Shown one piece after another: positions 32,789 through 42,270 of a stretch of 64,000 bases of DNA. Under the pieces are notes generated by a model. It saw nothing but the letters and a program-made list of their open reading frames with translations. It searched no databases and was not told the origin of the DNA. Every line of letters starts with the position of its first letter. Position 1 is the first letter of the stretch. The position numbers and the translations under genes are program-made. Source of the DNA: G963663315 sp963668255 (lineage in GTDB: Bacteria > Pseudomonadota > Gammaproteobacteria > Arenicellales > Poriferihabitantaceae); contig OZ220708.1 in assembly GCA_965116595.1 (NCBI GenBank), positions 496,001-560,000 of the forward strand, read 5' to 3'.

Positions 32789-32825
32789 TCGCTTACCTTG
32801 AATATTTTTTTACCCTGAAAAACAA

Positions 32826-34370
32826 TCAGTACCAGGCTTCGGGGACTTGCCTTTTCCTCTTGTCAACAAATTCTTTCAACGCTTCATCAATACCTTCATC
32901 CATTGGTGGGGGCTGATATTCGTTCAGTAATTTGTTCCAACGCTCAAAGGCGCGTCTCGCTGAGTCCTTGCCGCCCCGGTCTTCCCATTGCTCGACACTT
33001 TCGCTATCTGACAGGATGGCGTCGTAATAGGCGGTTTGATAATTCGCCATGGTATGCGCGCTGCCCAGAAAATGCCCCGACGGTTCGACTTCATGGTACG
33101 CATCCCTGGCCAGAGCATTGTCATCCAGTGGCAACCCGGACAACATCACTTGATAGGCGCCCAGCCGGTCGGCATCCTGGACCAGTTTTTCATATCCGGT
33201 CGCCAGCCCCCCTTCCAGCCAGCCAGCCGCGTGCAACACAAAATTAGCCCCGCCCAGAGCCGTGGACATCATCGAATCGGCGCTTTCGGCGGCCGCCTGG
33301 GCATCTGGAAGTTTTGAAGCCGTCAACGACCCGCCGCTTCTCAACGGAATGCCCAATCTGCGGGCAAGCTGCCCGATAATGAAGTTCGACATGACCGGCT
33401 CGGGCATACCAAAGGTAGGGGCGCCGCTTTTCAGGCTCATGGATGACAGAAAATTTCCCAACACAAAAGGCGCGCCCGGCCGCACCAACTGGGTAAACGC
33501 CCCGACCATCATGGCTTCCGCCAGGGCCTGGGAAATAGAGGCCGCCGTCGTCACCGGACCCATTGCTCCGCCAAGAATGAACGGAGCCGCAATCAGCCCC
33601 TGCCCTGCCCCGCAGTAAACCTGGGCTGCTTCGGTGACTACCTTGTCGATCAGTAACGGCGAATTGGTGTTGACGTTACCCATAATGACGCAATGGTTCT
33701 GCATGAATTCCCCGCCAAACAACACTCTGGCCATATCCACTGAATCCTGCGCCCTCGATTTTGCGGTGATGGCTCCGAGGAACGGTTTGTCACTGTAACG
33801 CATATGCCTGTAAAGCATGTCCAGGTGACGCCAGGATACGGCCACGTCGCAGGGTTCACAGATCACCAGTCCGGTGTGATGGATGCTGGGCAGTTGCCAG
33901 GCGATCTTCACCAGGTTTTCCAAATCCTGCATGGCCCCGTAACGCCTCCCTCCTTCGAGGTCACGCACAAAAGGGGGGCCGTAAACACAGGCGAATACCT
34001 GAGCCCGGCCACCAATTTGAACACTGCGGGCAGGGTTGCGCGCAACCTGGATGAACTGTGAAGGGATCGTCCTGCACAACTCGCGAGCCATACCGCGGGG
34101 CAATTTTACCCGGGTCTGGTTGACGTCGGCCCCCGCTTCCTTCCAGAGTCTCAGAGCCTCCGGGTCGCCCCGGAACTCCAGTCCGATTTCCTGCATCAAC
34201 CAGTCCGCCTGATCTTCCAGAGTAACCAGCCCCTCTTCATCGAGAAACTCGAAATACGGAATTTTTCGGGTTATGTAGGCCGGTGCGGCAGCCTGCGGCC
34301 TTTCTCTTTTGTAACCACGGCCAGACCGCCTGGGTGCAACTCGCTTTCCTGTTTCCGCATTCGTGTTCAT
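32826..34370 (-). CDS. MttB-superfamily methyltransferase (no pyrrolysine)
   Basis: A 514-residue member of the trimethylamine methyltransferase superfamily (COG5598). True trimethylamine MttB uses pyrrolysine at an in-frame amber codon; this frame has none. It therefore belongs with the non-pyrrolysine branch, which includes glycine betaine methyltransferase (MtgB). Conserved stretches such as ICEPCDVAVSWRHLDML, LGAITAKSRAQDSVDMARVLFG, and NTNSPLLIDKVVTEAAQVYC are visible. The corrinoid partner and MtgA-like gene are not next to it. In marine aerobes homologues often sit beside dimethylglycine dehydrogenase, as here. The substrate is a quaternary or tertiary amine by family inference. Confidence 0.85.
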   Translation of the reverse strand: MNTNAETGKRVAPRRSGRGYKRERPQAAAPAYITRKIPYFEFLDEEGLVTLEDQADWLMQEIGLEFRGDPEALRLWKEAGADVNQTRVKLPRGMARELCRTIPSQFIQVARNPARSVQIGGRAQVFACVYGPPFVRDLEGGRRYGAMQDLENLVKIAWQLPSIHHTGLVICEPCDVAVSWRHLDMLYRHMRYSDKPFLGAITAKSRAQDSVDMARVLFGGEFMQNHCVIMGNVNTNSPLLIDKVVTEAAQVYCGAGQGLIAAPFILGGAMGPVTTAASISQALAEAMMVGAFTQLVRPGAPFVLGNFLSSMSLKSGAPTFGMPEPVMSNFIIGQLARRLGIPLRSGGSLTASKLPDAQAAAESADSMMSTALGGANFVLHAAGWLEGGLATGYEKLVQDADRLGAYQVMLSGLPLDDNALARDAYHEVEPSGHFLGSAHTMANYQTAYYDAILSDSESVEQWEDRGGKDSARRAFERWNKLLNEYQPPPMDEGIDEALKEFVDKRKRQVPEAWY

Positions 34371-34408
34371 GCTCTGGTCAAATGCGCTTGCCTTTCAACC
34401 GTAACCTG

Positions 34409-35101
34409 TTACGGCAAGCCCGACTCAAGCCGCAACGGAACTTGCAGATAAACCCCGAATTCCTGAGCAAAATCGCAGCTGACCCTGGCATGAACCCGGC
34501 CTTGTCGATCCAGAAATCGCTGTTTGTCGTGAACAGGAAAAATGCCCTCGTGCCAGATACCCGGGTGAATATACAACCCCTGACTGCCATCGCACCAGAA
34601 TGCGATCACCTTTTCCGGCGTAAGATCGTCTCCCGGCAAGGCTACCGGCACGACGAATGGTTGATTCTCCAGTGGATGGAATAACTGCCCCCCATCCGGA
34701 TGATAGTTGAAATGCCACAACAAAATCTGCTCCCGCGGCACACTGGCCCGTTGCTTTTGAGCATGTTGGGGGTCACAACTCCAACCGAGTACATAATGCC
34801 CGCCAACCGCGTCATTGACGCCCATCAGCACATCTCCGTCCCATTCACCACAGAACACGCCTTCAACAATTCCCCCTTTATCGCCCGTATCTTCATCTAT
34901 CGGACGCCAGCCCTGGGCAGGCCAGCGTACAATTTCGATATCCAGGTCGTCAGGATCGGTCACCAGTTTTCCGTAGCCTTCGACCGAATCCGGGTCAGCG
35001 ACGATCAAGGGCGCCGGATGCAAAGGCAACGAAGGTTTACTGGCTGCGTCGAACAGGTATTGTGGATGGTTGCCCATTGTGATGGCCCGGGAGGAACGCA
35101 T
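34409..35101 (-). CDS. cupin, ureidoglycolate lyase (AllA)-like
   Basis: A 230-residue beta-rich protein with IVEGVFCGEWDGDVLMGVNDAVGGHYVLGW near the middle and QGLYIHPGIWHEGIFPVHDKQRFLDRQGRVHARV near the end. The WHEGIFP and HxR residues resemble the metal-binding site of the AllA/ureidoglycolate lyase cupin family, though identity is not certain. The gene is first in the minus-strand operon, 38 bp before the MttB-like gene, and divergent from the indolepyruvate oxidoreductase gene. The start codon is ambiguous: ATG at 35101 was kept, with an alternative ATG in the MGNHPQYL position (35077). The cupin may act on a urea or hydantoin-type intermediate. Confidence 0.6.
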   Translation of the reverse strand: MRSSRAITMGNHPQYLFDAASKPSLPLHPAPLIVADPDSVEGYGKLVTDPDDLDIEIVRWPAQGWRPIDEDTGDKGGIVEGVFCGEWDGDVLMGVNDAVGGHYVLGWSCDPQHAQKQRASVPREQILLWHFNYHPDGGQLFHPLENQPFVVPVALPGDDLTPEKVIAFWCDGSQGLYIHPGIWHEGIFPVHDKQRFLDRQGRVHARVSCDFAQEFGVYLQVPLRLESGLP

Positions 35102-35154
35102 TTCGCTGATGAACCGTTACCGGCAACGCAGGGGCGCCTCAAAGTTTTAAGTAG

Positions 35155-35160
35155 TATAAT
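35155..35160 (+). promoter_or_regulatory. -10 box upstream of the indolepyruvate oxidoreductase gene
   Basis: A consensus TATAAT at 35155-35160 lies 26 bp upstream of the ATG at 35187. No convincing -35 is visible at 16-18 bp. It sits in the 85-bp gap between divergent operons. This may be an activator-dependent promoter. Confidence 0.35.
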
Positions 35161-35186
35161 GATGTCAGAAAAAGACCACCATTGCC

Positions 35187-38100
35187 ATGTTAAATCAGGT
35201 TTCACTGGAAGACAAGTACGATCTGAATCACTCCCGCGCATTCATGACCGGGATAGAAGCGCTGGTTCGGCTGCCCCTGCTGCAACATCAACGGGACCTT
35301 GAACAGGGGCTGAATACGGCCGGTTTCATATCCGGGTATCGCGGGTCTCCGCTTGGCACTCTGGATCAGTCCCTGTGGCAGGCGCAATCCTGGCTGGACA
35401 AACACCACATTCATTTCCAGCCTGGCGTCAACGAGGACCTCGCGGCTACTTCCGTCTGGGGCACTCAGCAGACCCATCTTCTGCCCGGAGCCCGTTATGA
35501 TGGCGTGTTTTCGATGTGGTATGGCAAGGGCCCCGGAGTGGACCGCAGCATGGACGCGATCAAACATGCCAATATGTTCGGTACGACAAAATACGGTGGG
35601 GTGCTCGCCATCGCCGGGGACGACCACGCCTGCAAATCCTCTACCGTACCCCAACAAAGCGAATACATGTTTATCGGGGCTTCGGTGCCCGTACTGAATC
35701 CGGCCAATGTTCAGGATGTGCTTGACTATGGCCTGATCGGATGGGCCATGTCGCGATTCAGCGGCTGCTGGGTTGGAATGAAAGCCATCACGGAGAATAT
35801 GGATTCCGCCATCTCGGCGGATCTCAGCCCGGATCGGGTCAATATCGTGATTCCCCAGGCCGTCGAGATACCGGAAGGCGGATTAAATGCACAGTGGCCA
35901 AGTACGCCGCTTGAGCAGGAACGATTGCTGAACCGATACCGGATTTATGCGGCCAGGGCATTCGCCTATGCCAATGGATTGAACACGGTCACTCTCGACA
36001 CACCCAATCCGCGGCTGGGAATTGTCACTTCCGGCAAGTCCTGGCTGGATGTGATGGAAGCGCTGGGCAATCTGGGAATTGACCGCACCGTCGCTGGTGA
36101 AATCGGCATCCGGGTTTTGAAAGTCGGTATGAACTGGCCTCTGGAACCGATTTCGACCCATCAATTCGCCAAGGGACTGGAAGAAATTCTGGTAGTTGAA
36201 GAAAAGCGCAGTGTGATCGAAGATCAGATTACCGGTCAACTGTATAACTGGCCGGTTGATGAACGACCGGTTGTAGTCGGCGAATTTGATGAAAAGGGCA
36301 ATCATCTGGTAACCAACCTGGGTGAACTCACGCCGGCCATGGTTGCCCGTGCCATTGGCAGCCGTATCAACCGATTTTATGAAAGCAAGCCGATTCATCG
36401 ATACCTCGAATTTCTGGACGCGAAAGAGAAGCGCCTGTCGCATCCCGGCGATACGCCGACCCGGACTCCCTATTTCTGCTCCGGCTGTCCACACAATACT
36501 TCAACGAGAGTACCTGAAGGCAGCCACGGGCTTGCTGGAATAGGCTGCCACTACATGGCGAAGTGGATGGACCGTCGCACCGAAACCTTTACCCAGATGG
36601 GTGGCGAAGGCGCTTCCTGGATCGGACAGGCGCCGTTTACCGATACCCGGCACATATTTCAGAATATCGGCGATGGCACCTATTTTCACAGCGGAATCCT
36701 GGCGGTCCGGGCTGCGGTCGCTTCCGGGGTGAACATCACTTATAAAATACTGTACAACGATGCGGTCGCGATGACAGGCGGTCAGCCGGTCGATGGATCG
36801 ATTACCGTGAAAGACATGATTACCCAGCTTCAGGGAGAAGGGGTGAAGCGCCTGGCGGTAGTAGCGGAAAATATCGAAAATACGCGATCCCAACTTCGCG
36901 GAATCGCAGACATCAGCCTGCACCCAAGGTCAGACTTCGACCGGCTGCAACTCGAAATGCGGGAAGTAAAAGGGACCAGCGTGATTATCTATGACCAGAC
37001 CTGTGCGACCGAAAAACGGCGCCGCAGAAAGCGCGGACTGATGCCGGAAAGCCCTGTTCGTGTATTCATAAATCCGGATGTCTGTGAAGGTTGCGGCGAT
37101 TGCAGCACACAGTCCAACTGTCTGTCGGTGTTGCCGAAAAATACCGAACTCGGCGCCAAACGACAGATTGATCAAAACGCGTGCAATAAGGATTTGAGCT
37201 GTATACAGGGATTTTGCCCCAGTTTCGTCACCGTGACCGGCGGAAAATTCAAGTCCGGGATAACGACAGGCCAGCAGGATGCAGTCGAAGATGTTCCCAA
37301 TGAAACCCTGCCCGAACCGGTACCTCCCGCACTCGACAAATCCTGGAATATCCTGGTAACCGGAATTGGCGGCACCGGCGTGATTACCGTCGGCTCGCTG
37401 ATAGCGATGGCAGCCCATATTGAAGGCAAGGGTTGCTCAACGCTGAACCAGACAGGGCTGGCGCAAAAGTTTGGAGCGGTAGTCAGTCACGTCCGGGTCG
37501 CCCGGCATCAGGATCATATTCTGACGGTGCGAATTGCGGACGGCGACGCCGACCTGCTCCTCGGTTGTGATCTGGTCGTCTCAGCAAATGCTGAAGCGCT
37601 GGCCAGGCTCGACCCGGAAAGGTCGCACTCAATCGTCAACAGTTACGAAAATCCGACCGCGGATTTCATCCATAACGAGCGCTATCAGTTTCCGGCGGAA
37701 CAAATGCAATCGTTGATCAGGCAGGAAACCGGGGAAGGCAAAACGGACTTCGTAGACGCCACCCGCATGGCCACGAATCTGCTGGGAAATTCGATCGGCG
37801 GCAATCTGTTTCTGCTGGGTTACGCTTACCAGCGCGGACTGGTCCCGTTAAGTGAAAAATCCATATTCAGGGCGATTGAACTGAACAAAGTCGCAGTGCC
37901 GTTCAATCAACAGGCTTTCCTTTGGGGGCGACATGCGGCAAACAATCCGGAGGCAGTTCAAAACCAGGCAGGTCTGACTGCAACCACCAACCGGACGCTG
38001 TCCGGGATTGACGATATCATTGAGTGGCGTTATCAATATCTGGTTGATTATCAGGACAGAATGTATGCGGATCGCTATCTGAATCTGGTCAACCGGGCAA

Positions 38101-38666
38101 AACAGTGGGCAAGAGGAGTTAGCCCGACAGGTCATCACTCATTGATCGAAGCGATTGCAAAAAATTATTTCAAGCTGCTCGCTTACAAGGATGAGTATGA
38201 AATTGCCCGCCTGTTTTCAAGCGGAGACTTCATTGAAAGCGTCAAACAGCAATTCGAAGGCAATATAAATTTCACATTCCACATGGCGCCCCCACTGATT
38301 TCAAAATCGGACCCCCTGACCGGACACTTGATCAAACGTGAGTTTCCCGGAATTACGTTACGGGTTTTTTCACTACTGTCCCGTCTGAAATTCCTGCGAG
38401 GCAGTCGCCTTGATATTTTTGGCAGGACGGCGGAGCGTAAACTGGAAAGGGGGCTGATCAAGGAATATGAAGAGGACGTGAACCTGATACTGGACACCCT
38501 CACTGATCGAAATATTCATATCGCGACAGAGATTGCCGGTTTGCCCGAAATGATCAAAGGCTTCGGGCATATTAAAAACCGGAACATCGAAAAATATCGG
38601 GACAGCCGAAACGCTCTGGTTAAAAAATTCAGAGCGCCTGAACTGTCAGTGGTGATAAATCGGTAG
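35187..38666 (+). CDS. indolepyruvate ferredoxin oxidoreductase-type fusion protein
   Basis: An 1159-residue fusion of the alpha, beta and gamma domains of indolepyruvate:ferredoxin oxidoreductase (IorAB-like). The N-terminal pyrimidine-binding domain begins GFISGYRGSPLGTLDQ. The TPP-binding domain has NIGDGTYFHSGILAVRAAVASG, with GxGDG. A 4Fe-4S motif starts at C633 (CEGCGDCSTQSNCLSV). The gamma domain follows at about residue 715 (LVTGIGGTGVITVGSL). It decarboxylates arylpyruvates to aryl-CoA. The single-chain form is common in proteobacteria, unlike the two-gene archaeal version. It is monocistronic here, divergent from the amine operon, with a repeat cluster downstream. Confidence 0.92.
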   Translation: MLNQVSLEDKYDLNHSRAFMTGIEALVRLPLLQHQRDLEQGLNTAGFISGYRGSPLGTLDQSLWQAQSWLDKHHIHFQPGVNEDLAATSVWGTQQTHLLPGARYDGVFSMWYGKGPGVDRSMDAIKHANMFGTTKYGGVLAIAGDDHACKSSTVPQQSEYMFIGASVPVLNPANVQDVLDYGLIGWAMSRFSGCWVGMKAITENMDSAISADLSPDRVNIVIPQAVEIPEGGLNAQWPSTPLEQERLLNRYRIYAARAFAYANGLNTVTLDTPNPRLGIVTSGKSWLDVMEALGNLGIDRTVAGEIGIRVLKVGMNWPLEPISTHQFAKGLEEILVVEEKRSVIEDQITGQLYNWPVDERPVVVGEFDEKGNHLVTNLGELTPAMVARAIGSRINRFYESKPIHRYLEFLDAKEKRLSHPGDTPTRTPYFCSGCPHNTSTRVPEGSHGLAGIGCHYMAKWMDRRTETFTQMGGEGASWIGQAPFTDTRHIFQNIGDGTYFHSGILAVRAAVASGVNITYKILYNDAVAMTGGQPVDGSITVKDMITQLQGEGVKRLAVVAENIENTRSQLRGIADISLHPRSDFDRLQLEMREVKGTSVIIYDQTCATEKRRRRKRGLMPESPVRVFINPDVCEGCGDCSTQSNCLSVLPKNTELGAKRQIDQNACNKDLSCIQGFCPSFVTVTGGKFKSGITTGQQDAVEDVPNETLPEPVPPALDKSWNILVTGIGGTGVITVGSLIAMAAHIEGKGCSTLNQTGLAQKFGAVVSHVRVARHQDHILTVRIADGDADLLLGCDLVVSANAEALARLDPERSHSIVNSYENPTADFIHNERYQFPAEQMQSLIRQETGEGKTDFVDATRMATNLLGNSIGGNLFLLGYAYQRGLVPLSEKSIFRAIELNKVAVPFNQQAFLWGRHAANNPEAVQNQAGLTATTNRTLSGIDDIIEWRYQYLVDYQDRMYADRYLNLVNRAKQWARGVSPTGHHSLIEAIAKNYFKLLAYKDEYEIARLFSSGDFIESVKQQFEGNINFTFHMAPPLISKSDPLTGHLIKREFPGITLRVFSLLSRLKFLRGSRLDIFGRTAERKLERGLIKEYEEDVNLILDTLTDRNIHIATEIAGLPEMIKGFGHIKNRNIEKYRDSRNALVKKFRAPELSVVINR

Positions 38667-38691
38667 GGGCGGGTCACTGTGCCCGCCCGCC
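38663..38691 (+). repeat. GC-rich hairpin repeat (GTAGGGGC family)
   Basis: GGGCGGG (38667-38673) and CCCGCCC (38682-38688) form a 7-bp stem with an 8-base loop, preceded by GTAGG. A related hairpin is at 50363-50388. It starts within the stop codon region of the preceding gene. There is no U tract, so it is a dispersed repeat rather than a terminator. Confidence 0.6.
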
Positions 38692-38705
38692 AACCGTCAG
38701 CGTGG

Positions 38706-38725
38706 ATTCCCGCTTCCGCGGGAAT
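38706..38725 (-). repeat. dRS3-like inverted repeat
   Basis: ATTCCC-GCTTCCGC-GGGAAT; the reverse strand reads ATTCCC-GCGGAAGC-GGGAAT, identical to 602-621. It lies between the IOR gene and ltaE, directly after the hairpin repeat at 38663-38691. Confidence 0.75.
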
Positions 38726-38767
38726 GACGGAATGAGGGCCCCTGTGCCTGTCCGCCGCCGGCGGGGT

Positions 38768-39790
38768 TCAGGTAAAGAATCCTGACAATCGAGATATCGC
38801 GGTATCCACAAGCTCTTTGGAAAGGTCCTTATGGGTGACCATTCTGATCGGGTGACGATCACCAAACAGCACGTTTTGCTGTCTCGCAAATTCATAAAAG
38901 CCATCATAATTTTCATCTTTCAGATTAAAGAAAACCATATTGGTATTGGCCTGTTCGGTGATTAATTCAATACCGTCAATCTGATCCAGTTGTGCATGCA
39001 GATGATTGGCCAGTTGATGGTCTTCGGCCAATCGGTCCACATTGTTTTCCAGCGCAAACAATCCCGCGGCGGCCAGTATTCCTGATTGCCTCATGCCGCC
39101 GCCGACCGTTTTACGCCAGCGCAGGGCAATTTCGATCAATCCGGCAGAGCCGGCCAACACCGAACCCACCGGCGTGCCCAACCCTTTGGAAAGGCAAATC
39201 GAAACTGTATCGAACAGGGAAGTGATTTCTGAAACATCGACGCCCAGAGCCGTAGCCGCGTTGAAAACCCGGGCGCCATCCAGATGCATGGCGATGGATT
39301 GAAGGTCGCATAACCGCCGGGCCTGTCTGAAGTAGTCCAGGGGGACGGCGACCCCGGTGGTGGTGGTGTTTTCAAGCGCAAGCAATCGGGTTTTGGCAAA
39401 GTGAATATCGTCGGCCTTGATCGCATCTTCGATGCGATTCAGGTCGATGATTCCGGCAGCGGTCCTTTCCAGTGGCTGCGGCTGAATTCCACCCAGGACA
39501 GCGGCGCCCCCTCCCTCGTATTTATAGGTATGCGCGGTCTGACCGACAATATATTCATCGCCCCGCTGGCAGTGGCTCAGCAGCGCGACCAGATTGCTCT
39601 GGGTTCCCGAAGGAAAGAACAGCGCCGATTCCTGCCCGGTTATTTCAGCCACGCGCTCCTGTAACGCAATGGTGGTCGGGTCTTCGCCATAGACATCATC
39701 TCCAACTTCAGCCCTTAGCATTGCCAATCTCATGGCCTCACAGGGCCGGGTAACGGTATCACTGCGTAAATCTATTATGGGTCTGGTCAT
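38768..39790 (-). CDS. ltaE: low-specificity L-threonine aldolase
   Basis: A 340-residue PLP enzyme of fold type I that cleaves threonine and allo-threonine to glycine and acetaldehyde. The lysine that binds PLP is in VSICLSKGLGTPVGSVLAG, and the family N-terminal DLRSDTVTRPCEAMRLAM and DDVYGEDPTT are present. Glycine would feed the same pool as the sarcosine pathway nearby. The upstream region carries a small GC-rich hairpin at 39825-39843 without a U tract. Length and motifs match LtaE. Confidence 0.92.
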   Translation of the reverse strand: MTRPIIDLRSDTVTRPCEAMRLAMLRAEVGDDVYGEDPTTIALQERVAEITGQESALFFPSGTQSNLVALLSHCQRGDEYIVGQTAHTYKYEGGGAAVLGGIQPQPLERTAAGIIDLNRIEDAIKADDIHFAKTRLLALENTTTTGVAVPLDYFRQARRLCDLQSIAMHLDGARVFNAATALGVDVSEITSLFDTVSICLSKGLGTPVGSVLAGSAGLIEIALRWRKTVGGGMRQSGILAAAGLFALENNVDRLAEDHQLANHLHAQLDQIDGIELITEQANTNMVFFNLKDENYDGFYEFARQQNVLFGDRHPIRMVTHKDLSKELVDTAISRLSGFFT

Positions 39791-39942
39791 TTTCGTTACC
39801 CTTTTCCTGAAAGAATTGTTAATAATCCGGCCGAAAGCCGGATAAAATCAGTGTTGGCTATTGATACAGTCCCGACTGACAGGGCAAGGAAGTTCTGTAC
39901 CAGTCAATTTATACATATATTATCGGATTTTAGCATCATTAC

Positions 39943-40542
39943 GTGAACACCCCTGCCCATATTATATTCAGCCTGGCGCTGCTTGGCCCGCGCAGAGCGG
40001 CAAAGTTTGCTGTGGCCATAGCCATCGGCGCATTGCTGCCCGATGTCATGATGATGGTTTTTTACGCTTACGAAAAATGGATGCAAGTCCCTGAGCAGGT
40101 GATCTGGAATGAACATTACTTCCGGCCGCTCTGGCAAAGTGTCTTCGACCTGACAAATTCCATCCCGATTTTCGCCGCCGCGGCCATTATTTGTGCCTGG
40201 CTGAAACGATATTCATGGGCGTTTCTGTGGGTCAGCAGCATTATCCATTGTCTGCTGGATTTCTGGGTACACCGCGAAGACAGCCATCGGCACTTTTATC
40301 CGTTTTCAGATTATCGTTTTATCAGCCCGGTTTCTTACTGGAATCCCGCTCACTATGGCGATATCGTCAGCGTCCTGGAAGTCGTGTTTTTCGTGATTGG
40401 CTTCGTCTTTCTGTGGGGGGCAGGTCGAAATGCGATGCAGTCGATAACGTCGATGTCCACCTTGCGGGGCATTGTATTCATTACCGGAATAATTTATATC
40501 GGTTTTTTCTACTTCGTCGTGACCACATGGGTCGGCGTGTAA
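39943..40542 (+). CDS. multi-pass membrane protein of unknown function
   Basis: A 199-residue inner-membrane protein with about five helices. It starts with GTG (NTPAHIIFSLALLGP), and the N-terminal TPAHIIFSLALL plus the following GALLPDVMMMVFY and IIHCLLDFWVHREDSHRHFYPFSDYRF, with paired histidines and aspartates, resembles the YdjM-like membrane-bound metal-dependent hydrolase family. That call is tentative, but the H-x-x-LD and HREDSHRHFYPF elements fit a metal site. It lies 21 bp before the creatinase frame on the same strand. Confidence 0.6.
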   Translation: MNTPAHIIFSLALLGPRRAAKFAVAIAIGALLPDVMMMVFYAYEKWMQVPEQVIWNEHYFRPLWQSVFDLTNSIPIFAAAAIICAWLKRYSWAFLWVSSIIHCLLDFWVHREDSHRHFYPFSDYRFISPVSYWNPAHYGDIVSVLEVVFFVIGFVFLWGAGRNAMQSITSMSTLRGIVFITGIIYIGFFYFVVTTWVGV

Positions 40543-40563
40543 ATTTAAAGAGGAATTATCAGT

Positions 40564-41768
40564 ATGATCATGCCTGACTTGATCACCATTGCCAATGGTG
40601 AAAGCCCGCTGCCTACTTTCAGCGGCAACGAAATGAATAACCGGCTCTCGAAACTGCGGCAGGTGCTTTCAGATTCCAGGGTTGACGCTGCCATTTTCAC
40701 TTCTTATCACAATATCAACTATTATAGTGATTTCCTGTATTGTCAGTTCGGAAGACTCTATGGCCTGGTGGTAGACGAATCGAATCAAACCACGATCACC
40801 GCCAATATAGACAGAGGGCAACCCGGGCGCCGAACCTGGGGCGACAACCTGGTTTATACCGACTGGAAACAGGACAACTGGTTCAAAGCGGTAAAAGAAC
40901 GGGTGGCGGGTGCGAAAACTGTTGGCGTCGAGTTTGACCATCTCAGCGTCCGCAACCTGGACAAGCTGAAGGCGGCTTTACCTGAAAGTGAAATTATAGA
41001 CATCTCTACTGCGGTTATGCGTTTGAAGATGATCAAATCCGATGAGGAGATTGCCCACATCACTAAAATGGCTGCGATTGCTGATCTGGGCGGAGCCGCC
41101 TGTGTTGAGGCTATTGATGTGGGAGTACCCGAATACGAGGTGGCTTACATTCAACGCAAACCATGGTGCGGGAAATTGCCAGAACCTGGCCCGATGGAGA
41201 GTTAATGGATACCTGGACCTGGTTTCAATCCGGAATCAACACCGATGGCGCCCATAACCCGGTCACTTCGAGAAAAATCGAAAGCGGGGATATTCTGAGT
41301 CTGAATTGCTTTCCGATGGTTGCAGGATACTATACTGCGCTGGAGCGCACGCTGTTTTGCCAGTCTGCCAACGATCAGCATATTCATTTGTGGGAAGTAA
41401 ATTGCAAGGTTCATGACACAGGCAAAGCGATGATAAAGCCGGGAGCCAGATGCTGTGACATCGCCAATGCATTAAACGGAATTTATGCCGAATACGATCA
41501 ATTGAAATATCGCACATTTGGCTACGGACATTCTTTTGGTGTACTTTCCCATTATTATGGTCGTGAATCCGGACTCGAATTGCGCGAAGACATCGACACG
41601 GTACTGGAACCGAACATGGTATTGTCAATGGAACCGATGATTATGTTACCAGATGGATTGCCGGGGGCAGGAGGCTACCGGGAACATGATATTCTTGTGG
41701 TGACCGAAGACGGGAACCGCAACATTACCGGATTTCCCTATGGCCCTGAACACAATATCATCAACTAG
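40564..41768 (+). pseudogene. creatinase (creatine amidinohydrolase), frameshifted
   Basis: Two overlapping frames together encode a 401-residue creatinase, close to the usual 403. The first (40564 to about 41160) ends normal homology at VPEYEVAYIQRK. The second, from ATG 41163, resumes with MVREIARTWPDGELMDTWTWFQSG and continues to the C-terminal GPEHNIIN. One base seems to be missing between 41160 and 41161: 17 rather than 18 bases separate the conserved VA and M codons. The catalytic histidine (INTDGAHNP) and the other metal-like residues are intact. The enzyme splits creatine to sarcosine and urea. It may be an inactive gene or a sequencing error. Confidence 0.88.
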
Positions 41769-41784
41769 CACAATAAAATATGCC

Positions 41785-42261
41785 ATGAACTTTCGTCAAC
41801 ACATTATTCTGCTTACGGTTCTGGTGGCGACGTGGTTTCTGCTCTCCGAGCACTATACGGCATTATTGATCGTGCTTGGATTGCTGTCCTGCGCTGTTTG
41901 CCAGGCGGTTTATCATCGCATCCGGACCGATACCGGCTTAACGGGTATTTCACTGAACCCCTTGTTGCTGATAAAGTACATTGGATGGCTGTTGATCGAG
42001 ATCGTCAAGTCAAATATTGCGGTAATCAGCGCAATTGTCCGCGGCAGGGATATATCCCCGAAAATCTTTGAAGTGGAAACATTCAACCTGAATGAACTCG
42101 GGCAGGTTATCTACGCCAACTCGATAACCCTGACGCCGGGCACCGTAAGCACGAAAATATCTGAAGGCAAAATTCAGGTACACGGACTTCTGGCGGGCGC
42201 CGAAAACAGTTTGACCGATAATCGGATGCAGGCTCAGGTGCAAAAACTGGTGACGGGTTAG
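41785..42261 (+). CDS. mrpE: Mrp-type Na+/H+ antiporter subunit E
   Basis: A 158-residue MrpE (MnhE). Two N-terminal helices are followed by the cytosolic ferredoxin-like domain with YANSITLTPGTVSTKISEGKIQVHGL, the family signature. The start was set at the ATG at 41785 (MNFRQHI); the longer frame begins inside the creatinase gene. It is the first gene of the nine-gene Mrp-like operon (E, F, G, A'B, C, D, D, unknown, D). Subunit E is needed for assembly in characterised Mrp complexes. Confidence 0.9.
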   Translation: MNFRQHIILLTVLVATWFLLSEHYTALLIVLGLLSCAVCQAVYHRIRTDTGLTGISLNPLLLIKYIGWLLIEIVKSNIAVISAIVRGRDISPKIFEVETFNLNELGQVIYANSITLTPGTVSTKISEGKIQVHGLLAGAENSLTDNRMQAQVQKLVTG

Positions 42262-42270
42262 CATAAGAAA

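Noticed and set aside
32826..34370. Pyrrolysine-containing trimethylamine methyltransferase MttB
   Set aside because: No in-frame TAG occurs in the whole coding region, so it belongs to the non-pyrrolysine branch.
39825..39843. Rho-independent terminator upstream of ltaE (ATCCGGC-CGAAA-GCCGGAT)
   Set aside because: A clear hairpin, but no U tract follows on either strand; on the minus strand it lies in the leader of ltaE.
40564..41768. Programmed frameshift in creatinase
   Set aside because: No slippery heptamer or downstream pseudoknot signature is seen at 41150-41165. A missing base is simpler.
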